Shown: piece by piece, positions 21,317 through 30,814 of the stretch | Layout of the letters: each line of letters begins with the position of its first letter | Numbering within the stretch: position 1 is the stretch's first letter | NCBI GenBank assembly: GCA_023375675.1 | Contig: JALQBC010000011.1 | Location: forward strand, 310,001-374,000 | Source: Cytospora piceicola | Lineage: Eukaryota > Ascomycota > Sordariomycetes > Diaporthales > Cytosporaceae | DNA: 64,000 bases | Direction: 5' to 3' | Translations under genes and position numbers: made by a program | Notes under the pieces: generated by a model | Database searches by the model: none | Seen by the model: only the letters and a program-made list of their open reading frames with translations | What the model was told of the DNA's origin: nothing

Positions 21317-22880
21317 CTACAGGCCTGTCTCTGTCAGGAGTTCTGTGGGTCTCTCTGGAGTTCGAACTCTCTCCGGGGTCCGTATGCCCTCCGCCTGCCT
21401 CGTCTTCCCAGTGCTGCGCCTAGTTCTCTCGCGCACGGGAGTGATGACAGCGGTTTTAATTCCCTTTCCCCCGTCTGACGCAGGCGTGTCCCTCTGAACG
21501 GTCGGCGTAGCGACCCTTCCTCTGGCCTCTCTCTTCGCAATGGTCAGAGACGGTGTATACTCAGCGCCGTCACCTGACGTCCCAGAGGTGATGGACATGG
21601 TTGAAGGCGTGGTAACACCGGAAGCAACGGAGACACAATTTCGAGGTGTCTGCGTACGGAGGAGCGTCTGGGAACAAAAGTGGAGACGACCGCTGTTTCT
21701 TTAGAGCACCGTGTCACCCCCCCCCTGTCGACACATTTCTCTGCCACACACCACACTATTTCAGCACAAGTTTCTATATATATCTACTAATATCTTCGCT
21801 ACTATATAATTCTAAAACTTTACACTTTATATATAAGGTAATCGTACTTAAGGCTATTATTATATATTAAATACTTCTAAATCGAGTAAGAGTTAAAAGG
21901 GTTAATGTTTTTCGATTTATAGATATATATATATGAATTTAATCGGAAAGAAGGGGGTAACATTATACCTTAAAAGTAAGAATCGGCTAAGCTTTATTAA
22001 TTTTTAAGTTATATATCGATATAAGATGTTTAAAAATATATTTTATACGCTACTATATAGCTTAAAGCTATACGGTTTTAATAAGCCTGGTTTAACGATT
22101 ATCAGAGACGTATACGTAGAGGTATATCAGAAAGTAGGGTTGAGAATATATGGTGTGTGAGAGAAATACGTTGACAGGGGGGGGTGACACGGTGCTCTAA
22201 AGAAACAGCGCTGCGGAGTGGAGCTTGCCATCGTCTCGTGAGTCTTCATAGCATGACGCTCTATGGCCTCGGGTGTGGCATGACCCCTTCCCAACGACGG
22301 CCCTGGCTTGGCAACAAACGAGGCTGAGCTTTTGCTCGTATTGTCGACAAACTTGAGAGAAGCGGACGTAATGATCATCCGCGTCAGCAGAGTTTCACCC
22401 ACGTCTGTGAACCTCGACAGTAGTTCCCTGAACTCCTCAGCCTCAGGGTGCTTCCCATCTTATCGACGGTCATAGCAACGAGCTGCTTTTCCAGATCTAT
22501 GAACTCCCTAAGGTTGCTTCCAGCCAAGGACGCCGATTCTGCAGTCTGTCGTACGCGCAGTTCAGACTCCCTAACGCGAGGAGGTCCCATTGTATGCGAG
22601 TTTGCAACAACGTTGCCTTCATGAGTGTGTGTGGAAGCAACGGGGTTGCCTATGTACATGGAAAAGGCCTTGGAGGATTTGCTGTCGCCAAGGTTACACC
22701 TAGGGTCGCGGAGGTCGTCGTACTTGTAACTGAGGCTAGCAGGATGGCGCGCCTTATGGAAAGGGCCCCCCAAGTGAGCTTGACGTTTGGGGACTCGAAG
22801 GACTTCTTGAGGGTCCCTGCGGGCCCCCCCCCCGTCCCGCCATCCTCTCGCCCGATACGCCAAGGGAAAATATCTGCACA
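21317..22880 (-). pseudogene. Low-complexity protein gene split by an inverted-repeat insertion
   Basis: Leftward frames on both sides of the insertion at 21694-22212 look like parts of one gene. The right part (22880-22213) has NLREFIDLEKQLVAMTVDKM, then after a frameshift near 22440 TRMIITSASLKFVDNTS. The left part (21693-21317) is Thr/Pro/Arg-rich (TPSLTIAKREARGRVATPT and repeated RTPER units). The protein is unrecognised and apparently mostly disordered at its C-terminus. Confidence 0.4.
21694..22212. mobile_element. Inverted-repeat-bounded AT-rich insertion (MITE-like)
   Basis: The left arm (about 21694-21756) starts CGCTGTTTCTTTAGAGCACC, continues through a C-run and reaches CACACACCA. 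The right arm (about 22152-22212) is its reverse complement with few differences. The 390 bp between are very AT-rich and TA-rich, like RIP-decayed DNA, while both arms are not. No clear target duplication was found at the outer edges. It could be a small DNA transposon or a palindromic junction. Confidence 0.65.
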
Positions 22881-23505
22881 TTTATCTTGCCGTATTTCGA
22901 CGTCTCTCTTAGAAGCCTTGACAGTATGTTGCACTGGTCTAAGAACTCCCTTATAAGCATTGAAGTCGCTGCTGTCTCTCTCCGGGAACACCCTCTCGTT
23001 GACAAGCAGAGTACCCCTTACTACAAGTATCCATCCATCTCGTATGAGCTCTACTGCCTTAATTCTGCTCATAAGGTTGTTTACCACCATGTCGTTAGCA
23101 ATGATTTCTACAGTGGGCGGTGCGTTACGCCCCATGATACTGCCACACGGTTCCTGTGAGTACCTAGGTAAGACATCGCAGCAGCAGTCTCGGAGTATTG
23201 GTATTAGGGTAAGGACTCTGAGCCATAAGTATGACGTTTAGCGGCACTGATGTAGCCACGTATCTGCAGAACGGGTCTGTGTACGGATTGTCGCCGCGCC
23301 TGTAGAACTCCAGTTGATATACGAGGATCCTATATGCTTCCTCCACTGTGTAATCTTTAAGGTCCACTGAAGGGTCCATCATACGTTTTCTCTGTACGAC
23401 ACTTTCTGGTGTCGAGGTACAATAGCACAGTGTTGTTCCAAGTCTCTCTGTAATTACTGCTGACACCTGCCGAGGGCCCCCAAGAACATATTTCAAAGGG
23501 TCCAT
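22850..23505 (-). pseudogene. Possible uracil-DNA-glycosylase-like protein, decayed
   Basis: From ATG 23505 the frame runs to about 23200 and ends in VPLNVILMAQSPYPNTN, which resembles the first active-site block of uracil-DNA glycosylases (G-Q-D-P-Y). The catalytic Asp position reads Ser and the first Gly reads Ala. After a frameshift near 23190 the next frame gives LPRYSQEPCGSIMG, NLMSRIKAVELIRDGWILVV and RGTLLVNERVFPE, similar to the WL..GVLLLN region of the family. If right, it was probably a non-catalytic, processivity-factor-like relative. The resemblance is partial, so this is a moderate call. Confidence 0.4.
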
Positions 23506-23687
23506 CAGGACTCCTATACATATGTGTGTATGTAAGGTGTAGATATAATGAATGGCCTGTCATGCTACTCCTCACCTCGGAGTCTAGTAGCGTTCACTAT
23601 GGCGTCCGTAAGCTTTATATTCGCGCTTTCTACGGGGCTGGGAGTAGGAAGCTTGTACACGAGCGCTACGACTCTGAAGAGACTGTC

Positions 23688-24420
23688 TCAGTCGTAGCGT
23701 TTACCTGTCACCTGCCTGGACCCTCCTATGCACCTGGAGTAGTAATACATTCTCCCTATGTAATCCAGCGGCGCGTCCCCGGCATCCATATCTATAGAGC
23801 CTGTGCCCACAGCCCTGGTCTCAGTAGACATGGGACAGCCGTACACAGGGCATATGTACTTGCACCTACCAGTTCCGTCTAGGGGTCTCACATACCTTGT
23901 CTTGGTGCATTGTATGGACCAGGAGTATTCAGGCATTATAGTTATACAACCTACGTACTCTTGTATACTCGTATCGTGACATATGACACATATCTTGCCA
24001 GGCATGTACCATGACGTGACAAACGACGAGATGTCTAACCTGTATGTGGACAGAGTCTCCTTCACGCCGTTAGTCTCATACATGGCACGTCGCAGTCAGT
24101 GGCGGTGACTATGGTGCCTCCAGGATCCTCCGTAGATATGCACACCACTGTGCACCGCGCGCCACAGACCTGTGCCCTATGAGCTCAGTCGTGGCGTCTA
24201 CGTACTTGTATCCCGGCTGCGTAAGAAGAACGCACACAGAAAACTTCTTGCTCCCGCTGAACGAGTACACGTCGAGGGCAAAGTTCTTTACGGAGTCTTC
24301 CCATGGAACCTTCATTAGATCGTTCCGTGTGCTCGACTCCATTCCATAAGAACTCATGGGTATGTAGTCAACATTTAGAAGCCTGTCTATGTACACGGAA
24401 TACGCTGGAGAGGCAAACAA
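23688..24420 (-). pseudogene. Decayed unidentified Cys-containing protein gene
   Basis: From ATG 24420 the first frame gives SVYIDRLLNVDYIPMSSYG and VKNFALDVYSFSGSKKFSV. Two frameshifts near 24110 and 24085 lead into the last frame (24083-23688), which has paired cysteines (KICVICHDT and CKYICPVYGCPMS) spaced like a zinc ribbon. No family is recognised. It lies head-to-tail upstream of the glycosylase-like remnant. Confidence 0.45.
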
Positions 24421-24716
24421 GCCTCTACAGCCACCGTACTTGTTACATATATAAGATATCTGCAGCAGTTCCTAACCTGAGTACTCAGGCCTTGCAATAC
24501 ACTGCCTGCGTCGCCTGTACTGTCTGTGTCAGTGTCGTCGCCAGCCTTTGGCCCGTCCTTGCTTCCTGCTCATCTTATTGCCTCCTCCACCGGTTCTGCT
24601 CTGCTTGACCACACGGAGGTATATCTTGAGAGTCACGTAGTTGTACACAGCGACGTGAGTCGCATACGTCACACACCACACGCTCTTGCAATGAGAAGCC
24701 TCTACACTGCAGAGAC

Positions 24717-25124
24717 ATGGACAAGAAATTAGAGGACTACGGCGGCTACTGAGAAGAAGGGAGACACGAAAACATTGAGGGCGACCGTCCCAACACTGTG
24801 CTACTTTCGAATGGAGGTGGAAGTGAGCCCAATATGGGAGCCCTACTGAGGTGCCGTGGAAGTGATCTTTACTCTGTACATCCTGCCCTCGACGGCTATC
24901 TTACATTATTTAGGTGTAACAGAGAGTATGGAACATACGGCGGGTGTAAGTACGGTGGGGCAGAACTACCTGAGTTTGACCAACGCCTTACGAAGGGGTG
25001 TGTGACGCCACTCAAGGGTTTTGATAACTCAGTAGGACACTTCGTTGGCAGAACACCCGACGACACAGACGGGTGCAACTCGTTCACTGTGTGCTTCGGG
25101 CCTGAGCTTGTGCCAGATGTATAG
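24717..25124 (+). pseudogene. Unidentified 135-codon ORF with one in-frame TGA
   Basis: ATG 24717 opens a frame interrupted by TGA at 24750-24752 and continuing to the stop at 25122-25124. Gly- and Cys-containing text (FRCNREYGTYGGCKYGG, GHFVGRTPDDTDGCNS) looks like a real folded protein. It is the last gene-like unit of the virus-like block. Not recognised. Confidence 0.4.
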
Positions 25125-25216
25125 ACGTTCGTAGAGTCGTTGAGAATGAACCTCAGCCCCAGTGTTGCGCGCGCCGCGCGGACGTCTGTGGTCGCTTAGC
25201 AACTCGAGGATGACAG

Positions 25217-25335
25217 ATTATCAAGAAGGTAAGTTGTAATGGCTTTAGTGTGGTTACGTTAATCGCGGTAGTCGATGCTGAGGATTTGGTCGCGTTAGTT
25301 GCGGTAGTGCAACAAACCTTTCCCCAATTGCACAA
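25217..25335 (-). repeat. Truncated inverted copy of the helicase gene upstream/leader region
   Basis: The reverse complement of this segment matches 7747-7850 over about 95 bp. It has the words GTGCAATT, GCACTACCGCAAC, CGCGACCAAATCC, AGCATCGAC and AACCACACTAAAGCC, with differences mostly C-to-T and a 10-bp insertion near the outer end. The helicase coding sequence is not present. The copied promoter faces left, into the virus-like block. Confidence 0.8.
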
Positions 25336-25397
25336 AAACAGTCTTACATCCCTCGAAAGTTATTACTGCGCTGCAAGGCTGCAAAATATTTTGGGTT

Positions 25398-25682
25398 TAT
25401 AAAAGTGGGGCCGAACGAGATGCACCCAGCTATTACTTAGGAGCTTCGCAACATTAAAACCACCACAACCTTCGCAAACCACCACAACCTTCGCAAACCA
25501 TCACAACCATCACAACCATCACAAGCCATCGCAACCACCACAGTTCATAACAATCATATCATTTCCACGTTGACCCTCCTCCGCATTCAAAGTAAGTGAC
25601 CAATCTTTCATCGGGCACGTCGCATACAGCTTGCGGCTGTCATTGCCGTTCCTTTGACATCTTGAGCTAACATATAATCAAG
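25398..25682 (+). promoter_or_regulatory. TATA box, CAA/ACC-rich leader and 5'-UTR intron of the RRM gene
   Basis: TATAAAA at 25398-25404 is followed after about 30 nt by a G-poor leader made of ACCACAACCTTCGCAAACC-type repeats (25440-25550). A probable 5'-UTR intron starts at GTAAGT 25592 and ends at the AG just before the ATG (25682), with a CTAAC branch site at about 25665. The leader style matches that of the DEAH helicase gene. Confidence 0.55.
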
Positions 25683-27674
25683 ATGTCGATTCAACACAGA
25701 CTCACCAAGAAGCAAGACAAGACCGAGGCCGGTCGCTTGCGAAGAATTTTTATCACAAACCTCCCCATCGCCCGCTCCCGCGTCGAGGTTGGTGATTTCA
25801 TTCGACAGCAGGGTTTCGATGGCAACATCATCTGCTACTGGGAGTGGCTGGAGAAGGATGGGCCCCACAAAGGCCGATGCTGGGTGAGCTTCGCCGATGA
25901 GGCGACTGCGCAGCGCGCATCGGCCGCTCTGAACGGTCTGGTATTCGGCGGCAGGAGCATGCGTGTCGTGCGGGATGGAGAGACAAAGGCCGGTATGGCG
26001 GCCAACGTAAGTTCTTCATGATTCTGTCCCGATGAATCCCAATGTCTATGGATATAGCGCGGCTAACATTATCGCTTCTAGCAACCGAGCGATACCCCGT
26101 CTGCCCCCCAACAGCATCCTGCTCCACAGGCTGGACCGTCGCAGCCGGTCAAGGGAACGCGCGACCTTACACTGGCCGAGCGTAGTGCTAGTATGGGTAA
26201 ATACCTGAAGGGGGTGCAGGACCTGGACGAGAAGCTCGAGAAGGAGATGCGTGCTGCGCCACAGACAACCCACCAGCCCGAGATTGTCGACTCCTCCAAG
26301 CATACGACTTCGGTTGGAGGAATGGCAACCCACACCACGGCCGTCTTCGAGCAGGCCAGGCCAATTGTCCGTCTGCCCGTTGTCCCGGCTGCCCCTTGCA
26401 CCGTGGACGAGTCAAAGGCTCTGCAGTAAGTGAACAAAAAAAGAATACCCATGATATCATGACAAAGCTGACCATGATACAGATGTGTCCCCCACGCAGC
26501 GGAGGTCAACACCCCCCCCTCCCCAGTCGAACCTCAGCCCACCATCGAGAAATACACATTTTTTTTGACGCCATACACCCTTGTCAATTTAGCGCAAGCT
26601 AATCAAATTCTCGAATCTATTCGTCTTCAGTTCTATCCCACCTCTTTTTCAGTCATAGGGGAGAACACGCTGGACGACGCTCTTACAGCATTCATCGAGC
26701 GCTGTAAGCGAATTGATAGCGCATATATGCGCGCTGGTGTGCAGGGTGGTGCGCCAGTTCTTCAAGCCAACGAACACAAGGGTGGCGCCAATCCTGAACC
26801 CGTGGTCATGAATGCATTGATCGCTCGACATTATCCTGCCCCCTCCTCCGACAACGACTCGTTCGCACAGTCGTTACCTGTTTATGTCTATAAAGACATG
26901 GAGAAGGTTAGCGATTTCTGGGAGGGACATGTCGACAAGACTGCGGTGCCGGGTTCCTCGCAAGCGATCAAGCAGGACAATTTCCCTGACGTCAAGCGTA
27001 TCGTCGACGTTAAGACTGTTCTGCTGCGAGACGTAGCTTCCTACGTGTCTGATGGCTGGGATGTCTGGTACCAGGTAATAACGCCGCACAACATGGATAC
27101 CCGAACCATTCCCCGTATCCTTGACGTGTTGTCAATGAACGAGCCATGGAAGGATACGATGTCAATGTTCTCTGTTGGCATCCGATTGTCAGGCATAGAA
27201 TGGTCTCCGGGTATGACCCTCCCACTTGGCCCGCAAGGAAGTTACGTCCCGGACCCCTTCAAGGGCACGACCTTCAGTCCGCCGTCCGAGACCGGCAATA
27301 TCATGCAGACGGCCACCTCCGCCTGTCATGCCCTGATGGACAGGCGCCCAACGCACATCAGCGCCGGCTGGGGAGATCATGATCTCTTCAGGGATTGGCA
27401 GGCCCATGGCCGTCAGGTCAAGCTCGAAATGATTGATAAGGATCGCGAGTGGCTGAAGAGCTCCGCGGGGCCCTTGATATTCGAAGAGGACGGGAACCCC
27501 AGCAAGCAGTACAAAGTCACAGTGATGCCGAAGGGGATTCTTGAGCAGTTGGATATGGATGGTCAGGCCATGGACAACAAGCTCGAGACGCTATATGAGA
27601 GGAAGGCCCCTAAGAACAAAAAGGGTGCAGGCAAGGCCACATATCGGCGGACACCGAATCCGGGCGCGTGGTGA
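25683..27674 (+). CDS. RRM-domain RNA-binding protein, 619 aa
   Basis: Three exons (25683-26006, 26082-26425, 26483-27674) with GTAAGT...AG introns give an intact 619-aa protein. Residues about 20-100 form one RNA-recognition motif: RRIFITNLPIARSRVEVGDF (RNP2 region), then KGRCWVSFADEATAQRASAA (RNP1 region). A Gln/Pro/Ser linker with a short charged helix (KYLKGVQDLDEKLEKEMRA) follows. The C-terminal 370 residues (from YTLVNLAQANQILESI) look globular but I do not recognise them; they end in a Lys-rich tail (KAPKNKKGAGK). The gene begins after a TATA box and CAA-rich leader and stops 16 nt before a GCAA-hairpin array, as in the helicase and 642-aa genes. An RNA role is certain only for the RRM. 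Confidence 0.8.
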
Positions 27675-27689
27675 ACAGGTCTTTTCTTT

Positions 27690-28030
27690 TTAACGCAAGT
27701 TGATCTTTCTTTTGTATGGCCTTTGGCCACCTGTTGTTGGGGATTGTATGGTGTTTTTCCCCCCTCTTTTTGACGTAAGTCAATCATATTTTGTATGACC
27801 CTTGGCCCGCCTGTTTAGGATTGTATCGTGTTTTTTCCCCCTCGTTTTGACGGCAGTCAATCATTCTTTTTTATGGCCCTTGGCCCGCCCGTTGAGGATT
27901 GTATGATGTTTTCCTCCCCTCTTTTTGACGCAAGTCGATCCTTCTTTTGTACGGTCCTTAGCCCGCCTGTTTTTAGGTATTGGCGTATTGGCTGTCTGGG
28001 GTCTCTTGTCGTCTTTTTAATGCAAGTCAA
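27690..28030 (+). repeat. 3'-UTR tandem array of GNRA-type hairpins (RRM gene)
   Basis: Five units of about 77-80 bp begin 16 nt after the RRM stop codon. Each carries a 5-bp stem with a tetraloop: TTAAC-GCAA-GTTGA (27690), TTGAC-GTAA-GTCAA (27770), TTGAC-GGCA-GTCAA (27847), TTGAC-GCAA-GTCGA (27925), TTAAT-GCAA-GTCAA (28017). The first copy changes C-G neighbours as a pair (GAC/GTC to AAC/GTT). The units also share TTTGTATGGCCCTTGGCCCGCCTG text. Confidence 0.8.
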
Positions 28031-28157
28031 TTCAAAATAATGATACGGCCCAAATACATCGGTTTCCTGGGCCCTGTGCATGTACAATGCTACTTATGAG
28101 GACGTAGGCTTTGGGGTCACACCCCCCATTTACCTATAAATATATACATACTGTAAC

Positions 28158-28232
28158 AGCTCACATACATGAGAGATGGCCTAGTACACAAAACCCAGCT
28201 GAACGGGGCTTCAAGGTCGAGTTATGAAGGAT
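28158..28232. repeat. Left member of a direct repeat pair flanking the gag remnant
   Basis: The text AACAGCTCAC, GAGAGATGGCCTAGTACACA and GGGGCTTC (28158-28232) recurs with few changes at 30657-30723. The two copies bracket the decayed gag region in direct orientation, so they are probably parts of its LTRs. A TATA-like element (CTATAAATATATAC) lies just left of this copy. Confidence 0.6.
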
Positions 28233-30140
28233 CTTCGAACCGAGCTGAGACTTTGCTCTCTTTCCAGAGGTCTTCCGGACCCTGTTTCCCCCTCTACGGC
28301 TCGAATTCTAGGCCTAGGTGGTACGTTATCCGAGAACGAAGCTGCAGTGATCGATCTAGTAGCTGACCTAGCGTGAGACGAATCTCTGTATTCAAGTAAC
28401 TCGCGTACTCTAAACCTCTGGTCCTCCATGCCTTCCATTGCCCTAATCGGGATAGTGTCCTTTTTCACTCCCTTTGATCTGGATTGCAGAAACTCGTCCA
28501 TTTTTCCTTCGTCCGATTCAGAGCATCCTTCCTTCTTCTCATTTCAGCCGGTTTATCCTGTCTCGGGTGAGGAAAGGCCGTTCTTCGAGGGGACGGGCGG
28601 GGCGCCTTAAACATAGCTTTATCTTCATCCTGATCCTCTGCAGTAATGCAAGCCCGTTTCCTGCCTATCTCTAAGCCCATTGCGGGAACTGTGTCGTGAG
28701 ATTCAATGTTCCATCCACTCTTCCCAAGCATCCTTGGTCACGGGGCCCGCGCCCCAATCCCTCTCTATTCCGGCTTTTAAGGTGAGCAGCTTAGCCGGCA
28801 CCGACTGAACCGGTCCCTCTCGATTGTTAAAGAATCCCACCGGCCGGGGGTGTTCTGGAATCGGCTTGTTCTGTTCCACCAGTTAGCGGATCTCATACGG
28901 CGGGAACACGACTGCGGGGCCTGTTCACAGCGAGTAATGCCATGTCCTTGCACTTCCTATTTGTAGCAGGTGAACGGAAAACCGAAAGAACGGGATGGAT
29001 GTAGTAGCCTTTAGGGTACAAGTAGTAGTTATGTTCGTGTGTGTCTCTTTTATTGAACTACGAAGGGCGTGGGCGCCAGATAGATATGTCTACAAAAAGT
29101 GGGGCCGAGGCTCACCTAAACGGTGACCCCCTATTGGCCACCACGATGGACCTCCAGGGCTCCCGCAGCGTAACCATCGCCCCGGGCACTACCCCTGGAA
29201 CCTCCTCCATAACACCACGCCCTGGTAGGAACCCTGTCCCCGGTCGTAAAAAGACCCGGCCTGGCCTGCCTGAACCGTCGGAGTCCATCGACACCGGTGT
29301 TCTAGGAGCAGACTTGATCTCTTTTACCTGTTCAAAGAGTTCTTTCATCAAGCCACCCATCTGCAGGACCACGTTCTCCCCATCTTGAGGCATCTCCGAG
29401 TTCCGGTTTTCCAAGAAGGGGTTGTCGGTGGACCCAGGCGCCCCCCCCCCCCCTGGGGAGGAAACAATCGATGACAACCCCCCGCACGTCTTCGAACTTA
29501 CATTCCTAAGACAGCACATTGCCTCGACCCAAAATTCTTTCCCGAGTACAATCTTCCAGCAACTGTCTCCTGCAAGTGTCTGCCCTGGTCATAGAGTTTC
29601 CCAGGAGGACCCGGCAAGGCGGCAAAGAGACGTCTGGTCAGCTCCTGGGTCGGTTCTTCGTTGCACTGAAGGAGAGTTCTGTCGCCCGGCGAACAAATTC
29701 CGGCACAGTTTTCTACCGAAAGCATAGACTCGAGTACCCATATTCTGGTCGAGGTTCCCGTCCCGGATTCAGAATCTCTTTATGAACAGCTTAACGACAG
29801 TTTCCTATTTGCGTTTATCTGCATACAATTTCAAGTCCCAGTTCAGACGTGCCGAGCCTCGAAGACGTAAGCGGAAAGCAACGTTCATCTGACGGGTGCT
29901 TAGAGGCTCTTTATCCGGAGCTATTTGAAGTCTGTGTATCTCGACCTCCTCTAGGTATTCTTCTGGAGATTCTCCAGGAAGTCCTGAGAAGCTGTTGTTG
30001 GAAGAAATTATCACGGGAGCCGACACCTTTGCAAGTAGTTCACAGTGTTCTCTAAGCTGTTCAGCCTCTTCCTGTACCGGCTCTGGAGATAGCGTAGTAT
30101 ATGCGTAAGGTGACAGCGGATCTTCAGACCAGGACTTCAC
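28211..30140 (-). pseudogene. LTR-retrotransposon gag region, decayed
   Basis: From ATG 30140 the frame contains GESPEEYLEEVEIHRLQIAP and FRLRLRGSARLNWDLKLYAD, the typical core of fungal retrotransposon Gag proteins. It breaks at 29805; further leftward pieces are readable at 29519-29146, 28731-28495 and 28501-28211 (Arg/Ser/Glu-rich C-terminal part). At 29000-29145 the region is interrupted by an unrelated solo LTR. No protease, reverse transcriptase or integrase is seen. Direct repeats at 28158 and 30657 may be its LTR remnants. Confidence 0.6.
29000..29145 (+). repeat. Solo LTR, copy 3, inserted in the gag remnant
   Basis: The 146-bp segment starts TGTAGTAGCC and ends GGCCACCACG, flanked by the direct repeat ATGGA (28995-28999 and 29146-29150). 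It aligns with the copies at 2510 and 11819. Apart from a few substitutions it is not AT-shifted, so it escaped or postdates the decay seen in copy 1. Confidence 0.85.
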
Positions 30141-30656
30141 CCAAGCTTAAATATCCTCCAGGGGACTTTAAGCTGCTAACCGGTCTACCGGCTTCCTTTT
30201 AGTCGTAACATAGGGCATGGGATACCGAAATGTTTGAGGTTACCGTAGTTGTACTAAAAACTCTAGAATGTTTGATGAATGGTTCGAAGAGGGTGGGGTG
30301 GATGATGACTGGTTGCTCGGGACAGGGGTTCCGGGAGGTGGTGACAGATCCACTTCTGCTGGGTGTCTCTCCGACCGATTCGGAGAATTAAGGATTTGTA
30401 GTTGGTCTCAATCTGATAATAGGCCTGAACCGGTTCAGAGATGATGGGGATGTAGCTTTTAGGTCAAAGATTGAGGAATTGGGCAAGTGTCTTGATGATC
30501 CGTTGCTGGACACGCTCCTCGGCGCGGCAGCGAAAAGACCCCCTTGCTTTTGCTGGTCTGCTGTTTACAAATGGGCAAACCGTTTGTCGAGTTTTTTTTC
30601 GCACGCAAGGAATCGTTCTTTTGGTCTTCAAGGTCTCTCTGAGCACACCATGAAAC
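30141..30656. other. Spacer between gag remnant and right direct repeat
   Basis: No convincing ORF. It probably holds the 5' untranslated part of the decayed retrotransposon, whose gag reads leftward from 30140. Nothing else is recognised. Confidence 0.4.
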
Positions 30657-30723
30657 AGCTCACCTACACGAGAGATAGTCTAGTACACAAAACCCCACTG
30701 AAAGGGGCTTCGAGATCGAGCTG
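30657..30723. repeat. Right member of the direct repeat pair flanking gag
   Basis: Matches 28158-28232 in direct orientation (AACAGCTCAC, GAGAGATAGTCTAGTACACA, GGGGCTTC). Likely a 5'-LTR fragment of the leftward retrotransposon. Confidence 0.6.
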
Positions 30724-30814
30724 AAGATTTGAGTACGGTTTCTTGATTGTCGGGTCTAGTACATATAAACAACCGACGGGCACCTTCCCCCAGTACAGTA
30801 CGTACTAATGAAAA

